From positions 184,951 to 248,950 of the forward strand of contig NZ_MSCC01000001.1 of NCBI RefSeq assembly GCF_002954455.1: DNA of 64,000 nt, given 5' to 3'. This document shows, in pieces, positions 27,758 to 39,639 of this stretch. Numbering within the stretch: position 1 is the stretch's first letter; each line of letters opens with the position of its first letter. The position numbers and the translations under genes are program-made. Below the pieces are notes generated by a model. That model was given only the letters and a program-made list of their open reading frames with translations, was not told the DNA's origin and searched no databases. This stretch comes from Photobacterium aquimaris (lineage in GTDB: Bacteria; Pseudomonadota; Gammaproteobacteria; Enterobacterales; Vibrionaceae).

Positions 27758-30598
27758 ATGAGTGACTATAAAGATACCCTGAACCTGCCTGAAACAGGGT
27801 TTCCGATGCGAGGCAACCTAGCTCAACGTGAGCCAGCAATGCTTAAGCGTTGGTATGATGAAGATCTTTACGGTGAAATTCGTAAAGCTAAGAAAGGTAA
27901 AAAATCTTTCGTATTACACGATGGCCCTCCTTACGCTAACGGTGATATTCACATCGGTCACGCGTTAAACAAGATTCTTAAAGATATTATTATTAAGTCA
28001 AAGACACTTTCTGGCTTTGATTCACCGTACATTCCTGGTTGGGATTGCCACGGTCTACCGATTGAATTAATGGTAGAAAAGAAATTTGGTAAGCCAGGTC
28101 AAAAATTAACGGCTGCTGAGTTCCGCGAAAAATGTCGTGCATATGCTGCTGGTCAAGTTGAAGGCCAAAAAGAAAGTTTCATGCGTCTAGGTGTACTAGG
28201 CCAGTGGGATAAGCCATACCGTACTATGGATTTTGGTACTGAAGCCAATATTATTCGTGCATTAGGCAAAATTGCAGATAAAGATCATTTACTGAAAGGT
28301 TTTAAGCCTGTTCACTGGTGTACTGATTGTGGTTCTGCTTTGGCTGAAGCTGAAGTTGAATACCAAGATAAAGTATCGCTATCTATCGATGTTAAATTTA
28401 AAGCGGTAGACGAAGCTGCAGTATTAGCGAAGTTTGGCTGTGTTGCTGACCAAGGCGAAGGCGATGTGTCGATTGTTATCTGGACAACCACACCGTGGAC
28501 AATGCCAGCTAACCGTGCAGTTGCTGTAAGTGCAGATCTTGAATACGCATTAGTACAAACACCAGTAACTGACGCACACCCTCAACCACAACGTTTGATC
28601 GTAGCGGCTGAGCTTGTGAAAGAAGTGATGGGCCGTGTTGGCTTTGAAGAATCAGAAATTCTTGGTTTTTGTAAAGGTGATGCATTAGAGCTAATGCGCT
28701 TTAATCACCCATTCTACAGCTTTGATGTGCCAGTAGTGCTTGCTGATCACGTTACAACAGAATCAGGTACTGGTTGTGTACATACCGCACCTGGCCACGG
28801 TCAAGAAGACTTCGTGGTTGGTCAAAAGTACAACCTAGAAATTGCTAACCCTGTTGGCAGCAACGGCGTTTACTTACCTGATACAGAGATCTTTGCCGGT
28901 CAACACGTATTTAAAGCTAACGAAGTGGTTGTAGATGTATTACGTGAACACGGTTCACTGTTAAATTTCTCAAAAATCACTCACAGCTACCCACATTGCT
29001 GGCGCCATAAAACGCCAATTATTTTCCGTGCAACGCCACAGTGGTTTATCTCGATGGAGAAAGCTGGTCTGCGTGCAAAAGCATTAGGTGAAATCAAAAG
29101 CGTACAATGGATGCCTGAATGGGGCCAAAGCCGTATCGAAGGTATGGTTGAAGGACGTCCTGAGTGGTGTATCTCACGTCAACGTACTTGGGGTGTGCCA
29201 ATTGCGCTGTTTATCCATAAAGAAACGCAAGAGCTTCACCCACAAACATCTGAGCTAATTGAAAAAGTAGCACAGCTTGTTGAGCAAAAGGGTATTCAAG
29301 CGTGGTGGGATCTAGAACTTACTGACGTAATGAGCGCAGAAGACGCCGCTAATTACGAGAAAGTACTAGATACATTAGACGTATGGTTTGACTCTGGTGT
29401 TACTCACTTCTCTGTGGTTGATAGTCGCCCTGAGTTCAACGGTCATTCAGCAGATCTTTACCTTGAAGGTTCAGATCAGCATCGTGGTTGGTTCCAGTCT
29501 TCATTGATTTCATCGGTAGCGATGAAAGACAAAGCTCCGTATAAGCAAGTGTTAACACACGGCTTCGTGGTTGACGGTCAAGGCCGTAAAATGTCGAAAT
29601 CAGTAGGTAACGTTGTTGCACCTAAAGATGTGACTAACAAGCTTGGTGCAGATATTCTACGTCTATGGGTTGCATCAACCGATTACACTGGTGAAGTTGC
29701 AGTATCTGATGAGATCCTAAAGCGTTCAGCTGATGCGTACCGTCGTATTCGTAACACTGCACGTTTCTTCCTTGCAAACCTAAACGGCTTTAACCCAGAA
29801 ACAGATTGTGTGCCAGTTGATGAAATGGTAGCACTTGATCGTTGGGCTGTGGGTCGTGCAATGGCTGCTCAAGAAGAGATCGTTAAAGCATACGAAGATT
29901 ACAACCTACATACAGTAACTCAACGTTTAATGCAGTTCTGTTCTGTTGAAATGGGCTCTTTCTACTTAGATGTTATTAAAGACCGTCAGTACACAGCAAA
30001 ACGTGGCAGTCATGCACAACGTAGCTGTCAAACAGCACTTTACTACATCGTTGAAGCGCTTGTTCGTTGGATGGCACCTATCATGTCATTCACTGCCGAT
30101 GAAATCTGGAACGAAATGCCAGGTAAGCGTGATCAATTCGTGTTTACTGGTGAATGGTTCGATGGTTTATTTGGTCTAGCTGAAAACGAAGAACTAAATA
30201 ACGAATTCTGGGCTGAAATTCAGCAAGTTCGTGGTGCAGTGAACAAGTTACTTGAAACAGCACGTAGCGAAAAAGTTATCGGCGGTTCACTACAAGCTGA
30301 AGTGACATTAACTGCAAATGCAGAGCTTGCAGCGAAACTGAATAAGCTAGAAGACGAATTACGTTTTGTATTGCTAACATCAAAAGCACAAGTTGTTGTT
30401 GCTGATAGCAAGCCTGAAGGCGCACAAGAAACAGATATCGAAGGATTATTTGTAACTGTGAATGCATCAGAAGCGGCAAAATGTGAGCGTTGTTGGCACC
30501 ATGTTGCTGATGTTGGCACAATTGCAGGACACGAAGAAGTGTGTGGCCGTTGTGTAACTAACATCGATGGCGACGGCGAAGAGCGTAAATTTGCCTAA
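27758..30598 (+). CDS. ileS: Isoleucyl-tRNA synthetase
   Basis: Class I synthetase of 946 residues (E. coli 938). HIGH motif: [21 protein letters not shown] motif: [10 protein letters not shown]. The CP1 editing domain lies between ([29 protein letters not shown]). The C-terminal zinc finger uses CERCWHH and CGRC. The stop codon overlaps the lspA start by one base, indicating translational coupling. It is part of the ribF-ileS-lspA unit. Confidence 0.97.
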   Translation: MSDYKDTLNLPETGFPMRGNLAQREPAMLKRWYDEDLYGEIRKAKKGKKSFVLHDGPPYANGDIHIGHALNKILKDIIIKSKTLSGFDSPYIPGWDCHGLPIELMVEKKFGKPGQKLTAAEFREKCRAYAAGQVEGQKESFMRLGVLGQWDKPYRTMDFGTEANIIRALGKIADKDHLLKGFKPVHWCTDCGSALAEAEVEYQDKVSLSIDVKFKAVDEAAVLAKFGCVADQGEGDVSIVIWTTTPWTMPANRAVAVSADLEYALVQTPVTDAHPQPQRLIVAAELVKEVMGRVGFEESEILGFCKGDALELMRFNHPFYSFDVPVVLADHVTTESGTGCVHTAPGHGQEDFVVGQKYNLEIANPVGSNGVYLPDTEIFAGQHVFKANEVVVDVLREHGSLLNFSKITHSYPHCWRHKTPIIFRATPQWFISMEKAGLRAKALGEIKSVQWMPEWGQSRIEGMVEGRPEWCISRQRTWGVPIALFIHKETQELHPQTSELIEKVAQLVEQKGIQAWWDLELTDVMSAEDAANYEKVLDTLDVWFDSGVTHFSVVDSRPEFNGHSADLYLEGSDQHRGWFQSSLISSVAMKDKAPYKQVLTHGFVVDGQGRKMSKSVGNVVAPKDVTNKLGADILRLWVASTDYTGEVAVSDEILKRSADAYRRIRNTARFFLANLNGFNPETDCVPVDEMVALDRWAVGRAMAAQEEIVKAYEDYNLHTVTQRLMQFCSVEMGSFYLDVIKDRQYTAKRGSHAQRSCQTALYYIVEALVRWMAPIMSFTADEIWNEMPGKRDQFVFTGEWFDGLFGLAENEELNNEFWAEIQQVRGAVNKLLETARSEKVIGGSLQAEVTLTANAELAAKLNKLEDELRFVLLTSKAQVVVADSKPEGAQETDIEGLFVTVNASEAAKCERCWHHVADVGTIAGHEEVCGRCVTNIDGDGEERKFA

Positions 30599-31122
30599 TG
30601 ACTAGTTCAACACCTCAGCAACCGCTAACGCTTAAACAATCGGGTATTCGTTGGTTATGGCTAGCGATTCTGGTATTTATTATCGACAATGGCTCTAAGC
30701 TATTGGTGATGGACACGATGGGCTATGGTTGGCCAAACCGGATTGAAATCACACCGTTTTTTAATTTACTGTATGTGCACAATACGGGTGCCGCATTTAG
30801 TTTTTTAAGTAGTGCGGGTGGTTGGCAGCGATGGTTATTTGCAGCGATTGCCTTTGGTGTTTGTGGCTTATTAGCTGTGTGGATGCGTCGTACACCTGCA
30901 ACCAATAAAATGATCAACATTGCGTATGCGCTAATTATTGGTGGTGCATTCGGCAATTTATTTGATCGCTTATACCATGGTTTTGTGGTCGATTTTCTTG
31001 ACTTTTACTACGGTAATTATCATTGGCCTGCATTTAACATTGCTGATTCAGCCATTTGTTTAGGGGCTGCATTATTGATTCTTGATGGTTTTCGAGCCGA
31101 TAAAGTCGCTAAAGCACACTAA
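30598..31122 (+). CDS. lspA: Lipoprotein signal peptidase, copy 1
   Basis: Aspartic protease (signal peptidase II) of the inner membrane that cleaves prolipoproteins after lipidation. The 174-residue protein has four membrane helices, the [11 protein letters not shown] motif and both catalytic aspartates in context: D123 in GNLFDR and D150 in FNIAD. It overlaps ileS by one base, as the canonical gene does in many gamma-proteobacteria. It is followed by a terminator and then by a second lspA copy. Confidence 0.96.
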   Translation: MTSSTPQQPLTLKQSGIRWLWLAILVFIIDNGSKLLVMDTMGYGWPNRIEITPFFNLLYVHNTGAAFSFLSSAGGWQRWLFAAIAFGVCGLLAVWMRRTPATNKMINIAYALIIGGAFGNLFDRLYHGFVVDFLDFYYGNYHWPAFNIADSAICLGAALLILDGFRADKVAKAH

Positions 31123-31145
31123 ACATTGATCGGTTATTAAAATAT

Positions 31146-31179
31146 AACGCTGCCTGTGATTACAGGTGGCGTTTTTTTT
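31146..31179 (+). terminator. Terminator between the two lspA copies
   Basis: 12-bp stem with two G-U pairs (31146-31157, 31162-31173), gatt loop, then eight Ts. It implies that copy 2 needs its own promoter or read-through. Confidence 0.85.
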
Positions 31180-31281
31180 AATTATTAATTGGCGATGTCT
31201 ATGTTTGACTTCGATAAGACTTAAATTTCAGTGGCAATAGTTATACTAGATGGCAAATGGTGTGATGAGGAGTATACCCAA

Positions 31282-31800
31282 ATGGCAAAGGTAGGATTAG
31301 ATTCAAAATTTGAGCAACGATCAGGCTTACGCTGGCTATGGGTCGCAATGATTGTGTTCATGGTTGATTACCTAAGTAAAATTATCATTATGGGTACTAT
31401 GGCTGCCAATGGGGAGAAACCGATAGCCGTATTGCCATTTATGAATCTGTATTACGTCCATAATACTGGTGCTGCATTTAGTTTTTTAAGTACCGAAGGG
31501 GGTTGGCAACGGTGGCTATTTGGCTTCATTGCTGTGGTGGTATGTGGTTTTTTAAGTTATCAAATGCGCCAAGCTTCGATTACAAAAACGGCGCATAATA
31601 TTGGTTGTGCATTGATTATTGGGGGCGCATTAGGCAATCTTTTCGATCGAGTACATTATGGTTTTGTAATTGATTTTTTAGATTTTTATTATAAGAATCA
31701 CCACTTTGCTATTTTTAATATTGCTGATGTTGCCATTTGTTGCGGTGCAATATTGTATTTATTGAGCAGTATTAACTCGCCTCGATCTGTTCCAAAGTAG
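31282..31800 (+). CDS. lspA: Lipoprotein signal peptidase, copy 2 (tandem paralogue)
   Basis: 172-residue second LspA, 160 bp after the first. It keeps the [11 protein letters not shown] block, [15 protein letters not shown], and both catalytic aspartates (D122 in GNLFDR, D149 in FNIAD), so it is probably active. It differs from copy 1 in the first periplasmic loop (AANGEKPIAVLP versus [12 protein letters not shown]), the third helix and both termini. Start: ATG 31282 with AGGAG 9 nt upstream; a GTG at 31231 would add 17 non-conserved residues. Long identical runs shared with copy 1 point to duplication, or acquisition from a close relative. Its special role is unknown. Confidence 0.93.
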   Translation: MAKVGLDSKFEQRSGLRWLWVAMIVFMVDYLSKIIIMGTMAANGEKPIAVLPFMNLYYVHNTGAAFSFLSTEGGWQRWLFGFIAVVVCGFLSYQMRQASITKTAHNIGCALIIGGALGNLFDRVHYGFVIDFLDFYYKNHHFAIFNIADVAICCGAILYLLSSINSPRSVPK

Positions 31801-31899
31801 CGTCAGAGTTGTTGAAGTTGGTAAAACCTTAGTCAGCATGCGTTGATACCCGTGACACTTTGTTGTTAAATAGTCGTAACCAATAATAGGGGAAAATAT

Positions 31900-32334
31900 A
31901 TGTCGGTGATCAAGGATAACAGCGAAGTGCTAATGCATTTTGCGATTAAATTGGCTGATGGGTCTGTCGCTGAATCGACGTTTGCTAATGCTAAACCAGT
32001 GATATTTCGCATGGGTGATGGCAGTCTTACTGCTAACTTTGAAAAATGTCTATTAGGATTAACAGTAGGACAAAAGGCGACATTTGATTTAGCACCTGAA
32101 GATGCTTTTGGCCCTTCAAACCCGAATAATATTCATCATGTCGATCTGAGTAAGTTTAGTGCAAATACACCAGCTGAAGTTGGTCGTATTATTGCCTTCA
32201 CAGGACCTGATGGGCATGATATTCCCGGTATAATTACTCAAGTAATGGGTGAGTCAGTGACCGTTGACTTTAATCACCCATTAGCAGGTAAGACAGTCAC
32301 CTTTGAGGTTGAAGTTGTCTCCATTGAACGTTAA
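31900..32334 (+). CDS. fkpB: FKBP-type peptidyl-prolyl cis-trans isomerase FkpB (SlpA)
   Basis: 144-residue SlyD-like FKBP with an inserted IF (chaperone) domain. FKBP parts at the N-terminus (LMHFAIKLADGSVAEST) and C-terminus (VDFNHPLAGKTVTFEVEV) enclose the insert (EDAFGPSNPNNIHHVDLSKF..). No signal peptide, so cytoplasmic. AGGGGA precedes the ATG. Its place between lspA and ispH is the conserved lspA-fkpB-ispH order, here interrupted by the second lspA. Confidence 0.95.
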   Translation: MSVIKDNSEVLMHFAIKLADGSVAESTFANAKPVIFRMGDGSLTANFEKCLLGLTVGQKATFDLAPEDAFGPSNPNNIHHVDLSKFSANTPAEVGRIIAFTGPDGHDIPGIITQVMGESVTVDFNHPLAGKTVTFEVEVVSIER

Positions 32335-32346
32335 GAGCCATAATTG

Positions 32347-33291
32347 ATGAAAATATTACTCGCAAATCCACGGGGTTTTTGTGCTGGTGTTGATCGTGCG
32401 ATTAGCATTGTTGAGCGTGCACTAGAAATGTATCAGCCACCTATTTATGTGCGTCATGAAGTGGTACACAACCGCTTTGTTGTCGAAGGGCTTAAACAGC
32501 GTGGAGCTATTTTTGTTGAGGAATTAAGTGAAGTACCTGACGATAATATCGTTATTTTCTCTGCTCATGGGGTATCTCAAGCGGTTAGAAATGAAGCCAA
32601 AGCACGACAATTAACCGTGTTTGATGCTACTTGCCCATTGGTAACAAAAGTGCATATGGAAGTGGCTCGTGCTAGTCGTAAAGCAATGGAAGTGGTGTTG
32701 ATTGGCCATGCGGGTCATCCGGAAGTCGAAGGCACCATGGGCCAATATGCCAACCAAGACGGTGGTATGTACTTGGTTGAGAAACCACAAGATGTCGATG
32801 CTTTAGTAGTAAAAGATCCATCAAATCTTCATTTTGTTAGTCAAACGACGTTATCTGTTGATGAAACGGCCGATGTCATTGATCGTCTGCGGCAGGTGTT
32901 TCCTGAGATTCAAGGACCACGTAAAGATGATATTTGTTATGCAACCCAAAATCGTCAAGATGCAGTACGTGAAATGGCTGCCACCGTTGATGTAATGATT
33001 GTGGTTGGCTCTAAAAATTCATCCAATTCAAATCGCTTACGTGAGCTAGCGGTAAAACTTGGCACGCCGGGTTATTTGACCGATAGTGCAGACGATATTG
33101 ATCCACTATGGTTTGAAGATAAAACCTTAGTCGGTGTTACGGCTGGTGCATCAGCACCTGAAGAGCTAGTGAATCAAATTATTACGCGTATTAAGCAGCT
33201 GACTAATGCCACTAATGTTGAAGAATTATCCGGTCGTGAAGAAAATATGTTCTTTGAAGTACCGAAAGAGTTACAAGTAAAAAATATCTAA
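32347..33291 (+). CDS. ispH: 4-hydroxy-3-methylbut-2-enyl diphosphate reductase IspH
   Basis: Last step of the MEP isoprenoid pathway, giving IPP and DMAPP. It has the three cluster-ligating cysteines at the same positions as E. coli: C12 ([11 protein letters not shown]), C96 ([11 protein letters not shown]) and C197 ([11 protein letters not shown]). Substrate-contact His residues are in EVVHN and [11 protein letters not shown], and E126 is in the latter motif. The ATG at 32347 gives 314 residues; a TTG one codon earlier is not needed. It lies 12 bp after fkpB, so co-transcribed. Confidence 0.97.
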   Translation: MKILLANPRGFCAGVDRAISIVERALEMYQPPIYVRHEVVHNRFVVEGLKQRGAIFVEELSEVPDDNIVIFSAHGVSQAVRNEAKARQLTVFDATCPLVTKVHMEVARASRKAMEVVLIGHAGHPEVEGTMGQYANQDGGMYLVEKPQDVDALVVKDPSNLHFVSQTTLSVDETADVIDRLRQVFPEIQGPRKDDICYATQNRQDAVREMAATVDVMIVVGSKNSSNSNRLRELAVKLGTPGYLTDSADDIDPLWFEDKTLVGVTAGASAPEELVNQIITRIKQLTNATNVEELSGREENMFFEVPKELQVKNI

Positions 33292-33315
33292 GCCAGTGTT
33301 TGTTTGTGATTGATG

Positions 33316-33344
33316 AGCCTCAGTGAAAACTGGGGCTTTTTTTA
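33316..33344 (+). terminator. Terminator after ispH
   Basis: 9-bp stem with one G-U pair and a GAAA tetraloop, followed by T7. Confidence 0.88.
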
Positions 33345-33383
33345 TCATAGTCAACAGGCTACAGTGGAACGATATTATTATGA

Positions 33384-34220
<837 letters not shown>

Positions 34221-34240
34221 ACTTAGTCACTATCCGCTTT

Positions 34241-34267
34241 AAAACCTGCCATTGTGCAGGTTTTTTT
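34241..34267 (+). terminator. Terminator after dapB
   Basis: 8-bp stem AAACCTGC/GCAGGTTT with 6-nt loop, then a T-run. Confidence 0.88.
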
Positions 34268-34773
34268 ATAACTGAATGATCGTATGCGCCTTTTTTTATG
34301 CATATTTGTGGGTGTTTTGTGCATAGCATAAGCTGATTGTTTTGCTGTAACTCAAGCGTAGGGTAATGCTGGTTAAATTGTGTATTTTGGTGTTGTTTAT
34401 GTCAATTTGGCTCTTTTTTTCTTTGCTTATGGTTGTTTCTGTGTGTAAAGTCCGATTATTTTATCGTTTGCGCGCTGTTTTAAATTTTGTTAATGGGGTT
34501 GTTACTTTGGCAATCGATTACATTTCAAGTTACGTTATTCAATAGTCCTAAAGATGTAATTAAAGTTGTTTTTTTCAGTGTTTGATGTAAAAAAGAGAGC
34601 TTAGTCGTGATTTTCCAAATTTAATTACAGTTAAATGTTGACAGTTTGCTAACTGATCCATAGAATTTGCGCAATTTGTCAAAAATCAGTAGTTAAAGGT
34701 TTTTGGCGTTAAATGGAATGGGTAGTTGAAAATTTATCTGTTTTAATTGCATTTTTATTTTTTGGAGGTTGTC
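34268..34773 (+). other. carAB upstream regulatory region
   Basis: About 500 bp of AT-rich, gene-free sequence between the dapB terminator and carA. It holds the strong promoter at 34638-34666. In E. coli this region carries tandem promoters controlled by ArgR, PurR, PepA, IHF and UTP-sensitive start-site slippage. I cannot place an ARG box here with confidence, and I see no second clear promoter. Confidence 0.5.
34638..34666 (+). promoter_or_regulatory. Sigma-70 promoter of carAB
   Basis: Perfect -35 TTGACA (34638-34643), 17-bp spacer, -10 TAGAAT (34661-34666). Predicted start near 34673, leaving a leader of about 100 nt before the carA TTG start. Confidence 0.8.
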
Positions 34774-35913
34774 TTGAGCAAATCTGCGCTGTTAGTCCTT
34801 GAAGATGGGACAGTGTTCCGCGGCGTGTCCATTGGGGCAGATGGTTCGGCTGTTGGTGAAGTTGTTTTTAATACCTCGATGACGGGGTACCAGGAAATTC
34901 TCACTGACCCCTCTTACTCGCAACAGATCGTTACTCTTACTTATCCTCATATTGGCAATACTGGTACCAATACCGAAGACGAAGAATCAACAGCAATTCA
35001 TGCTCAAGGTTTGGTTATTCGTGATCTTCCTCTTATTGCTTCTAACTTCCGCTCTGAACAATCCCTTTCTGACTACCTTAAATCACAAAATATTGTTGGC
35101 ATCGCAGATATTGATACGCGTAAGTTAACCCGTATTTTACGTGAGAAAGGTGCTCTAAATGGTTGTATTATTGCGGGTAATGACCTTGATGAGACTGCAG
35201 CATTGGCTCAAGCTAAAGCATTCCCTGGTCTTAAAGGTATGGACTTAGCAAAAGAAGTGACCACGGCTGAAACTTATAGCTGGAAGCAAGGTTCATGGAC
35301 ATTAACGGGCGGTTTACCTGCAGCAAAAGATGACAGCGAACTACCGTACCATGTTGTTGCCTACGACTTTGGTGCTAAGCGCAATATCCTACGTATGCTT
35401 GTTGATCGCGGTTGCCGTCTAACGGTAGTACCAGCGCAAACGTCAGCAGAAGAAGTATTAGCATTAAATCCAAATGGTGTTTTCTTATCGAATGGTCCTG
35501 GTGATCCAGCCCCATGTACTTATGCGATTGAAGCAACGAAAGTATTTTTAGATAAAGGGTTACCGATTTTTGGTATCTGTCTTGGTCACCAAATTCTGGC
35601 ATTGGCTAGTGGTGCACAAACAGTGAAAATGAAATTTGGTCACCACGGTGCTAACCACCCAGTAAAAGATCTTGAGCGTGATGTGGTAATGATCACCAGC
35701 CAAAACCACGGTTTTGCTGCTGATGAAGCAACCTTACCTGATAATCTACGTGCAACTCATAAATCCCTGTTTGATGGCTCTTTACAAGGTATCCATCGTA
35801 CCGACAAGCCAGCATTTAGTTTCCAAGGCCACCCAGAAGCGAGCCCTGGTCCACATGATGCAGCACCACTATTTGATCATTTCATCGAACTAATCAAGAA
35901 ACACAGCGCCTAA
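34774..35913 (+). CDS. carA: Carbamoyl-phosphate synthase small subunit (glutaminase)
   Basis: Hydrolyses glutamine and channels ammonia to CarB for carbamoyl phosphate, precursor of arginine and pyrimidines. The 379-residue protein has the N-terminal domain ([11 protein letters not shown].. [15 protein letters not shown]) and a class I amidotransferase domain. The nucleophile Cys is in FGICLGHQ and the His/Glu pair in [13 protein letters not shown]. The start is a TTG at 34774, 5 nt after GGAGG; the ATG nine codons upstream lies in the leader and gives non-conserved residues. carB follows after 16 bp. Confidence 0.97.
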   Translation: MSKSALLVLEDGTVFRGVSIGADGSAVGEVVFNTSMTGYQEILTDPSYSQQIVTLTYPHIGNTGTNTEDEESTAIHAQGLVIRDLPLIASNFRSEQSLSDYLKSQNIVGIADIDTRKLTRILREKGALNGCIIAGNDLDETAALAQAKAFPGLKGMDLAKEVTTAETYSWKQGSWTLTGGLPAAKDDSELPYHVVAYDFGAKRNILRMLVDRGCRLTVVPAQTSAEEVLALNPNGVFLSNGPGDPAPCTYAIEATKVFLDKGLPIFGICLGHQILALASGAQTVKMKFGHHGANHPVKDLERDVVMITSQNHGFAADEATLPDNLRATHKSLFDGSLQGIHRTDKPAFSFQGHPEASPGPHDAAPLFDHFIELIKKHSA

Positions 35914-35929
35914 ACTGGGAGTAGTAAAA

Positions 35930-38900
35930 ATGCCAAAACGTACTGACATTAAAAGTGTATTAATCTTAGGTGCTGGTCCGATTGTTATCGGTCAAGCGTG
36001 TGAATTCGACTACTCAGGTGCACAAGCATGTAAAGCGTTACGTGAAGAGGGTTACCGCGTTATTCTGGTTAACTCAAATCCAGCAACGATCATGACCGAC
36101 CCTGATATGGCGGATGCAACGTACATTGAGCCTATTCACTGGGAAGTGGTACGCAAGATCATAGAAAAAGAACGTCCAGATGCAGTATTGCCAACGATGG
36201 GTGGCCAAACTGCACTTAACTGTGCGTTAGATCTTGAAAAGTATGGCGTATTAAAAGAATTTAATGTCGAAATGATTGGCGCTACAGCTGACGCAATTGA
36301 TAAAGCTGAAAACCGTTCACGTTTCGATAAAGCAATGAAAGCGATTGGCCTTGAATGTCCACGCGCAGATACTGCAACCACCATGGAAGAAGCCTACAAA
36401 GTTCTCGATATGGTTGGCTTCCCTTGTATTATTCGCCCGTCGTTTACGATGGGTGGTACTGGTGGCGGTATTGCATACAACAAACAAGAATTTGAAGAAA
36501 TCTGTTCGCGCGGTCTCGATTTATCACCAACCAGTGAGTTGTTGATTGATGAATCACTGATTGGCTGGAAAGAATACGAAATGGAAGTGGTGCGTGATAA
36601 AAACGACAACTGCATTATCGTATGTGCGATTGAAAACTTTGACCCAATGGGTATTCATACTGGTGACTCAATCACTGTTGCACCAGCACAAACACTAACG
36701 GATAAAGAATACCAGCTAATGCGTAATGCATCGCTAGCAGTATTACGTGAAATTGGTGTTGAAACAGGTGGTTCAAACGTTCAGTTTGGTATTAACCCTG
36801 AAGATGGCCGTATGGTTATCATCGAAATGAACCCACGTGTATCACGCTCATCAGCATTAGCATCTAAAGCAACGGGTTTCCCGATTGCTAAAATTGCTGC
36901 AAAACTGGCGATTGGTTTCACCCTTGATGAACTAATGAATGATATCACAGGTGGCGCAACACCAGCCTCGTTTGAACCAACGATTGACTATGTTGTAACT
37001 AAAATTCCTCGTTTTAACTTTGAAAAATTTGCGGGTGCTAACGATCGCCTAACGACGCAGATGAAATCTGTTGGTGAAGTAATGGCGATTGGCCGTAACC
37101 AACAAGAATCATTACATAAAGCTTTACGTGGTTTAGAAGTTGGCGCGAATGGTTTTGACGAGATGGTTGATCTTGATGAACCTGATGCAATGAGCAAAAT
37201 TCGCTATGAACTAAAAGAAGCGGGTGCTGAGCGTATTTGGTACATCGGTGATGCATTCCGTGCGGGGATGTCAGTTGACGGTATCTTTAACCTTACCAAC
37301 ATTGACCGTTGGTTCTTGGTTCAAATCGAAGACATTATTAAAGACGAAGCACGCGTAAAAGCGGCAGGTTTTGCAGGTCTTAATGAACAATCACTACGTA
37401 CATTAAAGCGTAAAGGTTTTGCTGATGCGCGCCTAGCTAAATTGCTTGGTGTCGCTGAAAGTGAAATTCGCAAGCTGCGTGACCAATTCAATATTCACCC
37501 AGTGTATAAGCGTGTTGATACTTGTGCAGCTGAGTTCTCATCAGATACTGCTTACATGTACTCATCTTATGATGATGAATGTGAAGCAAACCCAACCACT
37601 AAAGAAAAAATCATGATTCTTGGTGGTGGCCCTAACCGTATTGGTCAGGGAATTGAATTTGATTACTGTTGTGTACATGCATCACTAGCATTACGTGAAG
37701 ACGGTTACGAAACCATTATGGTTAACTGTAACCCAGAAACAGTATCAACAGATTACGATACTTCTGACCGTTTGTACTTTGAACCAGTAACACTGGAAGA
37801 TGTACTTGCGATTGCACGTGTTGAGAAACCAAAAGGTGTTATCGTTCAATACGGTGGCCAAACGCCACTTAAATTAGCACGTGCACTTGAAGCTGCTGGT
37901 GTGCCAATTATTGGTACGAGCCCAGATGCTATCGACCGTGCTGAAGACCGTGAGCGTTTCCAACAAGCAGTTGACCGTTTAGGTTTATTACAACCTGAAA
38001 ACGCAACCGTGACCACGATGGAGCAGGCGATTGAGAAATCAAAAATCATCGGTTTCCCATTAGTGGTACGTCCATCGTATGTACTTGGTGGTCGTGCAAT
38101 GGAAATTGTTTACGATGAGCAAGATTTACGTCGTTACTTTAATGAAGCAGTAAGTGTATCAAACGAATCACCAGTATTGTTAGACCGTTTCTTAGATGAT
38201 GCGATTGAAGTCGATGTTGATGCGATTTGTGACGGCGAACAAGTGGTAATTGGCGGTATCATGGAGCATATCGAGCAAGCCGGTGTTCACTCTGGTGACT
38301 CAGCGTGTTCATTACCTGCTTATACGCTAAGCCAAGATATTCAAAATGTAATGCGTGAGCAAGTGAAGAACTTAGCATTTGAATTAGGTGTTCGAGGTTT
38401 AATGAATACTCAGTTCGCTGTTAAAGATAACCAAGTTTACTTAATTGAAGTTAACCCGCGTGCTGCACGTACGGTACCATTTGTTTCAAAAGCAACTGGC
38501 GCACCATTGGCTAAGATTGCTGCGCGTGTAATGGCGGGTCAATCACTTGAGTCGCAAGGTTTCACTAAAGAAATCATTCCACCGTATTACTCAGTAAAAG
38601 AAGTGGTACTGCCGTTTAATAAATTCCCAGGTGTTGATCCGCTGTTAGGCCCAGAAATGCGCTCAACAGGTGAGGTTATGGGTATCGGTAATACCTTTGC
38701 AGAAGCGTTTGCTAAAGCTGAGCTAGGCTGTGGTAAAGAGTATCCATCATCAGGTCGTGCATTACTTTCTGTACGTGAAGGTGATAAGAAGCGTGTGGTT
38801 GATTTGGCTTCTAAGTTGATTAAACTTGGTTACCAACTTGATGCAACTCATGGTACGGCGGTTATTCTTGGCGAAGCAGGTATTAACCCACGCTTGGTAA

Positions 38901-39148
38901 ACAAGGTTCACGAAGGTCGTCCTCATATTCTTGACCGTATTAAGAATAATGAGTACACCTACATTGTGAATACTGCAGAGGGTCGTCAAGCGATTGAGGA
39001 TTCTAAGGTACTACGTCGTAGTGCTTTAGCTGAAAAGGTCAATTACACTACCACCTTGAACGCTGGTTTTGCGACTTGTCTGGCACACACTGCAGATGAC
39101 CGTAACACAGTAACATCGATTCAAGAACTGCATGGAATGATTAAGTAA
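35930..39148 (+). CDS. carB: Carbamoyl-phosphate synthase large subunit
   Basis: 1072-residue synthetase (E. coli 1073) with two homologous ATP-grasp halves. The carboxyphosphate half (residues about 1-400) has [17 protein letters not shown] and [11 protein letters not shown]; the carbamoyl-phosphate half (about 550-935) has [32 protein letters not shown] and [12 protein letters not shown]. The C-terminal MGS-like allosteric domain, which binds UMP/ornithine, starts near residue 937. GGGAG precedes the ATG. Operon with carA, closed by a terminator. Confidence 0.98.
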   Translation: MPKRTDIKSVLILGAGPIVIGQACEFDYSGAQACKALREEGYRVILVNSNPATIMTDPDMADATYIEPIHWEVVRKIIEKERPDAVLPTMGGQTALNCALDLEKYGVLKEFNVEMIGATADAIDKAENRSRFDKAMKAIGLECPRADTATTMEEAYKVLDMVGFPCIIRPSFTMGGTGGGIAYNKQEFEEICSRGLDLSPTSELLIDESLIGWKEYEMEVVRDKNDNCIIVCAIENFDPMGIHTGDSITVAPAQTLTDKEYQLMRNASLAVLREIGVETGGSNVQFGINPEDGRMVIIEMNPRVSRSSALASKATGFPIAKIAAKLAIGFTLDELMNDITGGATPASFEPTIDYVVTKIPRFNFEKFAGANDRLTTQMKSVGEVMAIGRNQQESLHKALRGLEVGANGFDEMVDLDEPDAMSKIRYELKEAGAERIWYIGDAFRAGMSVDGIFNLTNIDRWFLVQIEDIIKDEARVKAAGFAGLNEQSLRTLKRKGFADARLAKLLGVAESEIRKLRDQFNIHPVYKRVDTCAAEFSSDTAYMYSSYDDECEANPTTKEKIMILGGGPNRIGQGIEFDYCCVHASLALREDGYETIMVNCNPETVSTDYDTSDRLYFEPVTLEDVLAIARVEKPKGVIVQYGGQTPLKLARALEAAGVPIIGTSPDAIDRAEDRERFQQAVDRLGLLQPENATVTTMEQAIEKSKIIGFPLVVRPSYVLGGRAMEIVYDEQDLRRYFNEAVSVSNESPVLLDRFLDDAIEVDVDAICDGEQVVIGGIMEHIEQAGVHSGDSACSLPAYTLSQDIQNVMREQVKNLAFELGVRGLMNTQFAVKDNQVYLIEVNPRAARTVPFVSKATGAPLAKIAARVMAGQSLESQGFTKEIIPPYYSVKEVVLPFNKFPGVDPLLGPEMRSTGEVMGIGNTFAEAFAKAELGCGKEYPSSGRALLSVREGDKKRVVDLASKLIKLGYQLDATHGTAVILGEAGINPRLVNKVHEGRPHILDRIKNNEYTYIVNTAEGRQAIEDSKVLRRSALAEKVNYTTTLNAGFATCLAHTADDRNTVTSIQELHGMIK

Positions 39149-39173
39149 TCGTATTTCGATACATAATTAAATT

Positions 39174-39203
39174 AAAGCCGATCATGAAATGATCGGCTTT
39201 TTT
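39174..39203 (+). terminator. Terminator after carAB
   Basis: 12-bp perfect stem AAAGCCGATCAT/ATGATCGGCTTT with a 3-nt loop and a T-run. Confidence 0.9.
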
Positions 39204-39251
39204 ATTTGATAGCATTATCGCTTGTTGTGTTTTAGAAAATACTAGATTTGG

Positions 39252-39279
39252 TTGCAGCAATGTACTAATAGCGTACAAT
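39252..39279 (+). promoter_or_regulatory. Candidate promoter of the mgtE-like gene
   Basis: TTGCAG (39252-39257), 16-bp spacer, TACAAT (39274-39279). Transcription would start near 39286 and yield a leader of about 350 nt before the transporter start, including the mini-ORF and hairpins below. Confidence 0.55.
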
Positions 39280-39318
39280 GCAGTCGTCGCAGTAGGCGAT
39301 ATATTTTTGGAGATGTAA

Positions 39319-39369
39319 GTGAACGATACCGACCACCCCCCGAGTATGATGGTGGAAAATCAAGTCTAG
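39319..39369 (+). CDS. Candidate 16-residue leader peptide (MNDTDHPPSMMVENQV)
   Basis: A GTG start 6 nt after a GGAG Shine-Dalgarno opens a 16-codon frame ending in TAG. The predicted peptide has acidic residues near the start followed by two consecutive prolines. In E. coli/Salmonella, short Asp/Pro-containing leader peptides upstream of Mg2+ transporter genes (mgtL, mgtP) sense Mg2+ or proline-tRNA through ribosome behaviour. Here the frame lies between a promoter and an MgtE-like gene. Bases within it can pair with downstream segments (39326-39331 with 39373-39378; 39340-39344 with 39403-39407). Translation is inferred, not shown. Confidence 0.45.
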   Translation: MNDTDHPPSMMVENQV

Positions 39370-39409
39370 CAACGGTATTTGTAACAGTTCCGTGCTGCCA
39401 GGCTCGGAA
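39326..39409 (+). promoter_or_regulatory. Leader RNA with alternative pairings (possible attenuator or riboswitch-like element)
   Basis: Hairpin 1: ATACCG/CGGTAT (39326-39331, 39373-39378) encloses CCACC/GGTGG (39333-39337, 39351-39355). Hairpin 2: TTCCG/CGGAA (39388-39392, 39405-39409). The loop bases CCGAG (39340-39344) can pair instead with CTCGG (39403-39407), which excludes hairpin 2. Hairpin 1 and the loop overlap the mini-ORF, so a translating ribosome would disrupt them. It does not resemble the M-box consensus as I know it. Confidence 0.4.
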
Positions 39410-39499
39410 TAATATGTCCTTCTTTTAGTGCGATAACTTATCCACGATATTTTCCTCGATTTTCCCGTTTATATTTCAATGCAATTTGACTATTGAATA

Positions 39500-39569
39500 C
39501 CCTCAATACCAGTCTATTTATGGCTGTTATTAGCGGTAGGCCTAATGGTATGCCTGCTATAGTTGAGGG
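39500..39569 (+). promoter_or_regulatory. Nested stem-loop in the mgtE-like leader
   Basis: Outer stem CCCTCAA (39500-39506) with TTGAGGG (39563-39569); inner stem GTAGGC (39536-39541) with GCCTGC (39552-39557, one G-U). The element lies about 70 nt before the probable start codon and supports reading this stretch as untranslated leader instead of coding sequence. Confidence 0.4.
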
Positions 39570-39639
39570 CCAAGTTTTAAATTGTGACGGTCGCTACTTA
39601 TTACTCTTATTTGAGTATCAGTTAACCGGGAAACCTGTC

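Noticed and set aside
31231-31800. Second lspA as a decaying pseudogene
   Set aside because: Full length, good ribosome-binding site, both catalytic aspartates and all conserved blocks are intact.
39286-39500. Known M-box or yybP-ykoY riboswitch
   Set aside because: The conserved core sequences of these classes, as I know them, are not present; only the downstream gene type fits.
39493-39639. N-terminal extension of the MgtE-like protein from a TTG at 39493
   Set aside because: No ribosome-binding site, residues unlike the family, and the segment folds as a nested hairpin.
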